From: Pseudorhodoplanes sp.
GTDB taxonomy: Bacteria > Pseudomonadota > Alphaproteobacteria > Rhizobiales > Xanthobacteraceae
Direction of reading: 5' to 3'
DNA: 64,000 nucleotides
Assembly: GCA_022843165.1 (NCBI GenBank)
Contig: JALHOD010000001.1
Location: forward strand, 437,678 to 501,677
Both the position numbers and the translations under genes were made by a program. Numbering within the stretch: the stretch's first letter is position 1; each line of letters opens with the position of its first letter. Below the pieces are notes generated by a model, which searched no databases, had not been told where the DNA came from, and worked only from the letters and a program-made list of their open reading frames with translations. This document shows positions 57,891-64,000 of this stretch, piece by piece.

Positions 57891-58029
57891 GCATTTGGCG
57901 AGGCTCCTTGCCTGACCGCGCCAACCCGACGCGCCAAGTAACGAAAAATCGACCTTGCTTTCTTACCGTTTCTTAGCGTCATCAATCTAACAACGACCCC
58001 ACAGTTGCGTGACAGTGTGGGGCGTGCGT

Positions 58030-58200
58030 ATGAGGCGGATGTCGCGGCCGATCAGAAGTCATTCGCAGGCCGCCCCGGTCGAGTACGGACTCATCGTGAC
58101 CGCAATGGCCCTCGCCACGCTCGTCATCCTGCTCGGGATCAGCGGGAAGCTCGTCACGGCTCTGACCCATTTCGGCGTCATGCTGGGCTGGACGAACTGA
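58030..58200 (+). CDS. Atypical second Flp-like pilin
   Basis: 56 residues from the ATG at 58030; a GTG at 58009 would add seven. It has a Flp-like core, PVEYGLIVTAMALATLVILL, with Glu18 and Tyr19 in the usual +5/+6 places. The residue before the predicted cut is Gln13 rather than Gly, which is unusual for CpaA processing. The basic leader (MRRMSRPIRSHSQ) is longer than in Flp. It may be a minor pilin or an unprocessed membrane component. It lies between the flp terminator and cpaA. Confidence 0.8.
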   Translation: MRRMSRPIRSHSQAAPVEYGLIVTAMALATLVILLGISGKLVTALTHFGVMLGWTN

Positions 58201-58230
58201 TATTTCCGGGCGAACGAAAGCGACCGTCAG

Positions 58231-58734
58231 ATGACCGATGCGATCAGATTGTCACTGTTTCCGGCGATCGTGCTGTTCGCAGCCTGGAGCGACCTGTTCA
58301 CGATGACGATCTCCAACCGCGTGTCGATCCTGCTTGTCGCCGGATTCGCGGTGATGGCTTTCGTCATCGGCCTCAGCCCCGTCGACATCCTCTGGCATGT
58401 GGCAGCCGGTCTGTCGGTGCTCGCAGCCGCCTTCGTCTGCTTTGCCTTCGGCTGGATCGGCGGAGGAGACGCCAAACTTGCGGCATCCATCGCGCTGTGG
58501 CTCGGCTTCGCGCATCTGCTCGACTATCTGGTGGCCGCTTCGATCTTCGGCGGCATCTTGACGCTCGCGCTGCTGCAGATAAGGGGCTGGCCGCTTCCGT
58601 TCGCGCTCGCCAACCAGAAATGGGCGCAGCGGCTGCACGCCCCCACATCCGGCATTCCCTACGGCATCGCGCTCGCGGCGGCGGCGCTGACCATCTATCC
58701 GCAAACGATCTGGATGCGCGCACTCGGCACCTGA
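58231..58734 (+). CDS. cpaA: Prepilin peptidase CpaA (A24 family)
   Basis: 167 residues, short A24 type without the N-terminal methylase domain. It has the first catalytic aspartate in FAAWSDLFTMTISNR (about 17-30) and the second in FGWIGGGDAKLAASIALW (GxGD-like GGGD, near 75), in multiple membrane helices. It cuts Flp and the TadE-like pseudopilins. It begins 30 bases after the second pilin gene. Confidence 0.94.
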   Translation: MTDAIRLSLFPAIVLFAAWSDLFTMTISNRVSILLVAGFAVMAFVIGLSPVDILWHVAAGLSVLAAAFVCFAFGWIGGGDAKLAASIALWLGFAHLLDYLVAASIFGGILTLALLQIRGWPLPFALANQKWAQRLHAPTSGIPYGIALAAAALTIYPQTIWMRALGT

Positions 58735-58804
58735 GCGGCCGCGCGCTGCAAGCAATGCAAAATTAACTTGGTTTGAATACCGCTCATTAACCACGAATTG
58801 ACCA

Positions 58805-58826
58805 TTGGATGGTGAAATCCATCCAA
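58805..58826. repeat. Perfect hairpin TTGGATGG/CCATCCAA upstream of cpaB
   Basis: Eight-base arms with the loop TGAAAT, about 50 bases before the cpaB start. It follows an AT-rich promoter-like stretch with two TTAAC sequences. It may be a leader-RNA structure or operator. Confidence 0.4.
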
Positions 58827-58872
58827 GCCGGACCGTACCGGCCCGTTGCGTCAGTTGTGGAAAGTGAAGCGT

Positions 58873-59658
58873 ATGAAAGCCGCGCGCCTTGTTGTGCTTG
58901 GTGTGGCCGTTGCCGCCGGAGGTCTGGCCGCGCTCCTAGCGGGCCGCGACGATAAACCCGTGCCGGTGCCGTCGAAGCCGGTTGCCCAGCTTGAAACGAC
59001 CGACGTCCTGGTTGCGAAATCCGATATCGGCGCCGGCACTCCGGTGTCATCGGAGCAACTCGGATGGCAGGTCTGGCCGACAGCCTCCGCCGGCCCGCAT
59101 TTCATCCGCAAGTCCGACCGGCCCAATGCCATCGAAGAGCTGTCGAAGACCTATGCCCGTGCGCCTTTCGTGGCGGGTGAACCGATCAAGGAATCCCGCC
59201 TCATCAAGGCCGGAGCGGCCGGATATATGGCGGCCATTCTGCCGTCCGGCATGCGCGCCGTGTCCACCGAGATCAAGCCGGAGACCAGCGCCGGCGGCTT
59301 CATCATTCCCGGCGATCATGTCGACGTCATTCTTTATCGCCGTGACAAGGACGCCGAGAAGACCGGCGGCGGCGAGGCGCATGTCAGCGAGACCATCCTG
59401 AACAATGTGCGCGTGCTCGCGATCGATCAGACCGTCCAGGACAAGGACGGACAGAAGGCGGTGATCGGCAAGACCGCCACGCTCGAATTGTCGCCGCGGC
59501 AGGCGGAAATACTGGCGCTCAGCCAGCAGATCGGCGTGATTTCGCTGGCCCTGCGCAGCGTCACCGACATCGCCAAGACCGGCGACGCGCCGGACGATTC
59601 GCGAAACGGAATCAACATGGTTCGCTTTGGCGTCTCCACAACCAAGACGACCAAGTAG
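58873..59658 (+). CDS. cpaB: Flp pilus assembly protein CpaB (RcpC)
   Basis: 261 residues from the ATG at 58873. One N-terminal membrane helix (RLVVLGVAVAAGGLAALLAG) is followed by a SAF domain (TDVLVAKSDIGAGTPVSSEQLGWQVWP) and the CpaB core GDHVDVILYRRD. It is a periplasmic/inner-membrane component that helps secretin function. It begins the cpaB-cpaF run. Confidence 0.93.
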   Translation: MKAARLVVLGVAVAAGGLAALLAGRDDKPVPVPSKPVAQLETTDVLVAKSDIGAGTPVSSEQLGWQVWPTASAGPHFIRKSDRPNAIEELSKTYARAPFVAGEPIKESRLIKAGAAGYMAAILPSGMRAVSTEIKPETSAGGFIIPGDHVDVILYRRDKDAEKTGGGEAHVSETILNNVRVLAIDQTVQDKDGQKAVIGKTATLELSPRQAEILALSQQIGVISLALRSVTDIAKTGDAPDDSRNGINMVRFGVSTTKTTK

Positions 59659-59681
59659 ACGTCGAAAAGGAACACGCCCCC

Positions 59682-61115
59682 ATGACGAAATGGACGCTGA
59701 TCCGAGGCGCGGCGCTTGCCACGCTGGTCGCAATGGCAGGAGTCGGCTCGCTGCGTCTCTCCGACGCCGCCGAGCCGCGCACACCGGTCATCCAGGTGGT
59801 TGGCAGCGAATCAAGCTCCCGCCAGGTGGCGCTCGGGATCGGAAAGGCCGTCATCATCGACCTTCCGGCCGACATCAAGGATGTTCTTGTCGCCGACCCC
59901 ACAATTGCGAACGCGGTCGTGCGTTCGTCCCGCCGCGCCTACATGATCGGCGTGAAGGCCGGGCAGACCAGCATTTTCTATTTTGACGCGGAAGGCCGGC
60001 AGATCGCCGGATTCGACATCGCGGTAACGCGCGACCTGAACGGCTTGCGCGCGGCGCTGAGGCAGATGTTTCCGGAATCCGATATCCGCGCCGAAGGTCT
60101 CGGCGACGGCGTGTTGCTGACCGGCTTCGCCGCGAACCAGGGTGAGGCGCAACAGGCTTTCGACATGGCCACGCGACTGGCCGGCGAGAACAAGGTGAGC
60201 AACAACATCAGCGTTCGCGGTCGCGATCAGGTCATGCTGAAGGTGACCGTCGCCGAAGTGCAGCGTGACGTCATCAAACAGCTTGGCATCGACCTGAAAG
60301 GCAGCATTGGCGGCGGCTCCTCGGTCCTTAACTTCAACACTTCAAATCCGTTCTCCGCTCAGGGTTCGGCGCTCGGACCGGGCTCCCTCGTGGGACAGTT
60401 CCGGAGCATCACGGCGACCCTCAACGCGATGGATCGCGCGGGCGTCATCCGTACACTTGCCGAACCCAACCTGACGGCGATCTCCGGCGAAACCGCAACG
60501 TTTATTGCCGGCGGCGAATTCCCTGTTCCGAATGGCCTGAGTTGCGACACAACGAGAACGCCGCCGGTCTGCCAGCAGCAGATCGACTGGAAAAAGTTCG
60601 GTGTCAGTCTCGCCTTCACCCCCATCGTGATGTCCGAGGGTCGCATCAGCCTCAAAGTCATGACAGAGGTGTCGGATCTCTCAAGCGACGGTGCCATCAC
60701 CTTGGGCGGCGCGGTGCAGGGCACAACGCTGACCGTTCCGTCGATCCGCACCCGTCGCGCGGAAACGGTGGTCGAGATCCCCTCGGGTGGCGCGCTGGCG
60801 ATGGCCGGCATGATCCAGGAATCAACCAAGCAGCAGCTCAACGGTCTGCCTGGCCTTATGCAGCTTCCGATCCTCGGTTCGCTTTTCAAAAGCCGCGACT
60901 ACATCAATCGCCAGACCGAGCTGATGATCCTGATCACGCCTTATGTCGTGCGCGCTGTCGCACAAAAGGATCTATCGCGTCCGGATGATGGTTTCGCGGA
61001 TGTGCCGGATGGTTCCAGCATTCTGCTCGGCCGGTTGAACAAGATCTACGGCATCCCGGACAAAGTCGATCCGAGAAAAGTCTATCACGGCAATGTCGGC
61101 TTCATTCTCGATTGA
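59682..61115 (+). CDS. cpaC: Type II/IV secretin CpaC of the Tad pilus
   Basis: 477 residues with a signal peptide, then the pilus assembly N-domain (VALGIGKAVIIDLPADIKDVLVADP and similar), a BON-type domain (GFAANQGEAQQAFDMATRLAG, about 145-165), and the secretin barrel (VRTLAEPNLTAISGETATFIAGGEFPVP and VPSIRTRRAETVVEIPSGG, split by eye). It forms the outer-membrane pore for the pilus. It sits 23 bases after cpaB and 25 before cpaD. Confidence 0.95.
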   Translation: MTKWTLIRGAALATLVAMAGVGSLRLSDAAEPRTPVIQVVGSESSSRQVALGIGKAVIIDLPADIKDVLVADPTIANAVVRSSRRAYMIGVKAGQTSIFYFDAEGRQIAGFDIAVTRDLNGLRAALRQMFPESDIRAEGLGDGVLLTGFAANQGEAQQAFDMATRLAGENKVSNNISVRGRDQVMLKVTVAEVQRDVIKQLGIDLKGSIGGGSSVLNFNTSNPFSAQGSALGPGSLVGQFRSITATLNAMDRAGVIRTLAEPNLTAISGETATFIAGGEFPVPNGLSCDTTRTPPVCQQQIDWKKFGVSLAFTPIVMSEGRISLKVMTEVSDLSSDGAITLGGAVQGTTLTVPSIRTRRAETVVEIPSGGALAMAGMIQESTKQQLNGLPGLMQLPILGSLFKSRDYINRQTELMILITPYVVRAVAQKDLSRPDDGFADVPDGSSILLGRLNKIYGIPDKVDPRKVYHGNVGFILD

Positions 61116-61140
61116 TGCCGCGCCACGAGGAGACAGAAAA

Positions 61141-61884
61141 ATGACGTCTACATGCTCCCCGCAGCGCCGCCGGCAGGCCCGGACTCCATTTCGGCTATTG
61201 ATGGCCGCCGGAATCGCACTGTCCGTTTCCGGCTGCTACGTCGCGAAAGACACGACCGGCAGCATCCCGGACGATTACCGCAAGCGGCATCCCATCGCCA
61301 TCAAGGAAGGCGACCGCACGGTCGAAATCTTCATTGGGAAAAGCCGCGGTTCTTTGACCCCGTCGCAACGCGCGGACGTGGCGGCTTTCGCGCATTCATG
61401 GCGGCGTGAATCGACCGGCGGCATCCTGATCGATGCTCCTGCGGCCGCCCCCAACGGCGTGGCGGCCTCCGAAGCGGTCCGCGAAATCCGTTCCATTCTC
61501 GCGGCGGCGGGCGTTCCCCCGCAGGGCGTCAATATCCGGCCTTACGAGGTGCGCGACCCCGCCAAGCTGGCGACCGTACGGCTGAACTACCCTCGGATGA
61601 TGGCGGAGGCGGGTCCGTGCGGATTGTGGCCGCACGATCTCGGCGCTTCGACCGACACGTCCTACAATCAGAACCGGCCCTACTGGAATCTCGGTTGCGC
61701 CAATCAGCGCAACCTGGCGGCGATGGTCGACAATCCGGCCGATCTTGTCCAGCCGCGTCCCGAAACCGGCGTCTATGCCGCCCGGCGTTCGGCCGCCATC
61801 GAGAAATACCGCAAGGGCGAGGATCCGTCCGGCAAATACTCCGCCGCCTATGAAAACGCCAAGCTGAGCGACATCGGCAAATGA
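61141..61884 (+). CDS. cpaD: Tad pilus lipoprotein CpaD
   Basis: 247 residues from the ATG at 61141, preceded by GAGGAGA. A lipoprotein signal is present (LLMAAGIALSVSGC with the lipidated cysteine near residue 32). The conserved family parts are RHPIAIKEGDRTVEIFIG, VRLNYPRMMAEAGPCGLWPHDLG, and NLGCANQRNLAAMVDNPADLVQPR near the end. It is an outer-membrane-anchored part of the Tad machine. It overlaps cpaE by four bases. Confidence 0.94.
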   Translation: MTSTCSPQRRRQARTPFRLLMAAGIALSVSGCYVAKDTTGSIPDDYRKRHPIAIKEGDRTVEIFIGKSRGSLTPSQRADVAAFAHSWRRESTGGILIDAPAAAPNGVAASEAVREIRSILAAAGVPPQGVNIRPYEVRDPAKLATVRLNYPRMMAEAGPCGLWPHDLGASTDTSYNQNRPYWNLGCANQRNLAAMVDNPADLVQPRPETGVYAARRSAAIEKYRKGEDPSGKYSAAYENAKLSDIGK

Positions 61885-63161
61885 TCAGAAACGCTCTCCA
61901 GACTGCAATGTCCGAATCCGCGCCGGATGACGTTCCGGCGCGCGACGACCATATCGCGCCGGCGCCCCGTATCTCCATCCAGGCTTTTTGCGAGTCGGTT
62001 GAAACGGCAGCCGCCGTGCAGGCGGCCGGAGAAGACCGCCGCCTTGGCAAGGCGCACATGAAAATCCAGATGGGCGGCATGTCGGCGGCGTCGGAAGCCT
62101 ATCGCACCGCGCCGACGCCGAACGTGATCGTTCTGGAATTCGAGAAGCGCCCGGAAGAAATTCTCGCCGGGCTCGATTCGCTCGCGGAAGTCTGCGACGC
62201 CGGCACGCGTGTCATCGTAATCGGGCGACACAACGACGTGACCCTGTATCGGGAGCTCGTCCGCCGCGGCGTCAGCGATTACATGATCCTGCCGGTCAGC
62301 ACGCTCGATATCGTGCGGTCGATCTGCGGCCTGTTCTCGGCGCCGGACGCCAAGCCTGTCGGCCGCGTGATTGCCGTGATCGGCGCCAAGGGCGGCGTCG
62401 GCGCATCCACCGTGTCCCACAATATCGGCTGGGCGATTGCGCGCGATCTGTCGCTCGATTCCGTCGTCACCGATCTCGACCTCGCTTTCGGCACCGCCGG
62501 CCTGGACTACAATCAGGACCCGCCGCAGGGCATTGCCGACGCGGTGTTCTCGCCGGAACGCATCGATACCGCTTTCATCGACCGGCTGCTGTCGAAATGC
62601 TCGGAAAATCTGAGCCTGCTGGCGGCTCCGGCCACACTCGACCGGGTCTATGATTTCAGCGCCGAAGCCTTCGACTCCATTTTCGATTCCCTGCGGTCCA
62701 GCGTGCCCTGCATCGTGCTCGACCTGCCGCATCAATGGACCGGCTGGGCGCAGCGCACCCTGCTGAACGCCGACGACATTCTCATCGTGGCGGCGCCGGA
62801 CCTCGCCAATTTGCGCAATGCAAAGAACCTGGTCGACTTTCTGAAGGCGGCGCGGGTGAACGACCATCGCCCCTACTACATCCTCAATCAGGTCGGCATT
62901 CCCAAGCGTCCGGAAATCAAGCCGTCGGACTTTGCCAAGGCGCTCGACGATGACCCGGCGGCCATCATCCCGTTCGAACCGCAATTGTTCGGAACCGCGG
63001 CCAATAACGGCCAGATGATCGCCGAGGTGGCAGCCAATCACAAAGTGGCGGACACGTTCCGTCAGCTTGCCCAGGTGCTGACGGGTCGTTCGGAAACAAA
63101 AAAGACCAAGGCCGGCTTGTTTACGCCGCTTCTCCAGAAGCTGCGCAAACGGCAAGGCTAG
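61881..63161 (+). CDS. cpaE: Tad pilus localisation ATPase CpaE (MinD/ParA-like)
   Basis: 426 residues. A response-regulator-like N-terminal domain (NVIVLEFEKRPEEILAGLDSLAEVCDAGTRVIVIGRHNDV, with no clear phosphoacceptor in the normal place) is followed by a MinD/ParA ATPase domain with the deviant Walker A KGGVGAST (about 169-176) and DLDLAFGTAGLDY. It places the pilus machine at a cell pole. It overlaps cpaD and is followed by cpaF after 19 bases. Confidence 0.94.
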   Translation: MIRNALQTAMSESAPDDVPARDDHIAPAPRISIQAFCESVETAAAVQAAGEDRRLGKAHMKIQMGGMSAASEAYRTAPTPNVIVLEFEKRPEEILAGLDSLAEVCDAGTRVIVIGRHNDVTLYRELVRRGVSDYMILPVSTLDIVRSICGLFSAPDAKPVGRVIAVIGAKGGVGASTVSHNIGWAIARDLSLDSVVTDLDLAFGTAGLDYNQDPPQGIADAVFSPERIDTAFIDRLLSKCSENLSLLAAPATLDRVYDFSAEAFDSIFDSLRSSVPCIVLDLPHQWTGWAQRTLLNADDILIVAAPDLANLRNAKNLVDFLKAARVNDHRPYYILNQVGIPKRPEIKPSDFAKALDDDPAAIIPFEPQLFGTAANNGQMIAEVAANHKVADTFRQLAQVLTGRSETKKTKAGLFTPLLQKLRKRQG

Positions 63162-63180
63162 AATACGGAGTATGTAAGTC

Positions 63181-64000
63181 GTGTTCGGAAAGCGCAGTGC
63201 AGGCGGCACAGATCCGCATTCAGGCGCGGTGATTGCACCGGCGCCCGTCCAGCCGCCGAAGCCTGCCGCACCGCAGCCGGCGCTGGCCGACGCTCCGGCC
63301 CATGTGCCGACGGCATCGGAATCCGGCCGCGCTCCCCTGCCCGCCGCGGGATTGGGCGCCGCACTGCTCTCGCCGCCGCTGGTCCCGCAAAAGACCGCGC
63401 CGATCGTCGCCACTGACACCCGGCGCTCGGAGACCTATTACGAGGTCAAGGGCACCATTTTCGGCGCCCTGATCGAGGCGATTGATCTGGGGCAGCTCGC
63501 GCGTCTCGACGCCGACGCCGCGCGCGAAGAAATCCGCGACATCGTCAACGAAATCATCGCCATCAAGAATATCGTGATGTCGATCTCCGAGCAGGAAGAG
63601 CTGCTCGACGACATCTGCAACGACGTGCTCGGCTATGGTCCGCTCGAGCCGCTGCTGGCGCGCGACGACATCGCCGACATCATGGTGAACGGCTCCGGCA
63701 CGGTCTATATAGAAGTCGCGGGCAAGATTCATCGTACCGGTGTTCGCTTCCGCGACAATCAGCAACTCCTGAATATCTGTCAGCGCATCGTGAGCCAGAT
63801 CGGCCGTCGCGTCGACGAATCCTCGCCGATCTGCGACGCGCGTCTGCCGGATGGATCGCGTGTCAACGCCATCGTGCCGCCTTTGGCCATCGACGGTCCG
63901 GCGCTGACGATTCGTAAATTCAAGAAAGACAAGCTGACGCTCGATCAGCTGGTCAAGTTCGGTTCGATCTCGCAGCAGGGTGCCGAAATCCTGCAGATCA
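63181..64000 (+). CDS. cpaF: Tad pilus assembly ATPase CpaF, 5' part only
   Basis: About 273 codons are in the window, from a GTG start at 63181 (GGAG upstream) to the edge; the gene continues. The N-terminal Pro/Ala-rich leader is followed by the TadA/CpaF core: EQEELLDDICNDVLGYGPLEPLL, IADIMVNGSGTVYIE, and RLPDGSRVNAIVPPLAIDGPALTIRKF (each split by eye). The Walker A motif lies beyond the window. It powers pilus extension, with CpaE upstream. Confidence 0.95.
   Translation, partial: MFGKRSAGGTDPHSGAVIAPAPVQPPKPAAPQPALADAPAHVPTASESGRAPLPAAGLGAALLSPPLVPQKTAPIVATDTRRSETYYEVKGTIFGALIEAIDLGQLARLDADAAREEIRDIVNEIIAIKNIVMSISEQEELLDDICNDVLGYGPLEPLLARDDIADIMVNGSGTVYIEVAGKIHRTGVRFRDNQQLLNICQRIVSQIGRRVDESSPICDARLPDGSRVNAIVPPLAIDGPALTIRKFKKDKLTLDQLVKFGSISQQGAEILQI

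Overview
The window is a GC-rich, densely coded stretch of chromosome from an alphaproteobacterium. It most resembles the Hyphomicrobiales (Bradyrhizobium, Rhodopseudomonas, Pseudolabrys and relatives). This rests on the gene families and the layout: dnaX-ybaB next to the small SRP RNA, a Cpa-type Tad pilus locus, a benzoate-CoA ligase beside a branched-chain-type ABC transporter, tartrate dehydrogenases, and several tripartite tricarboxylate (TctC-type) transport proteins. I saw no insertion sequence, phage gene, CRISPR array, tRNA or rRNA.

Region 1 (1-9300) deals with aromatic acids. A minus-strand set runs from a benzoate-CoA ligase through a periplasmic binding protein, LivH and LivM to LivG, which is cut by the window edge. 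Divergent from it are a MetE-C-like protein and an LrgA/LrgB pair. pobA (4-hydroxybenzoate 3-monooxygenase) follows. The two control regions are informative: TGCA repeats overlie the divergent CoA-ligase promoters, and a perfect FNR/FixK-type box with class II spacing lies upstream of pobA.

Region 2 (9300-31200) is mixed metabolism. It holds hypothetical and secreted proteins, a trypsin-like protein that has lost two catalytic residues, and a LysR regulator divergent from two tartrate-dehydrogenase-like genes that flank a solo TctC. Next come a GST, two Gfo/Idh/MocA oxidoreductases with a complete TctCBA transporter, an amidohydrolase, a lone xanthine-dehydrogenase-type large subunit, an aldehyde dehydrogenase, a crotonase and a class III CoA-transferase.

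Region 3 (31200-51100) is a formate dehydrogenase island. The core is a Tat peptide protein, a cysteine-type catalytic subunit, a four-cluster Fe-S subunit and a cytochrome b subunit. Around it are molybdenum-cofactor genes (MobA, MobB, a normal MoeA, a degenerate MoeA-like protein and a MoeA fused to a periplasmic-binding-like domain), FdhD, TusA, an HTH-TorD fusion, a WD40-cytochrome c fusion, a large polyferredoxin, and a run of uncharacterised proteins (biotin/lipoate-ligase-like, DUF6505-, DUF6352-, DUF3305- and DUF3306-like). The uncharacterised run is the best candidate for a poorly described system, probably a maturation and electron-transfer module for the dehydrogenase. A 41-residue membrane miniprotein lies between moeA and mobA.

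Region 4 (51100-55430) is housekeeping: ybaB, dnaX, SRP RNA, a HIT protein, NudC and an Lrp/AsnC regulator.

Region 5 (55430-64000) is a Tad/Flp pilus locus: two TadE/G-like pseudopilins and a CpaC-N-like protein on the minus strand, then Flp pilin, a second atypical pilin, CpaA, CpaB, CpaC, CpaD, CpaE and the first part of CpaF on the plus strand.
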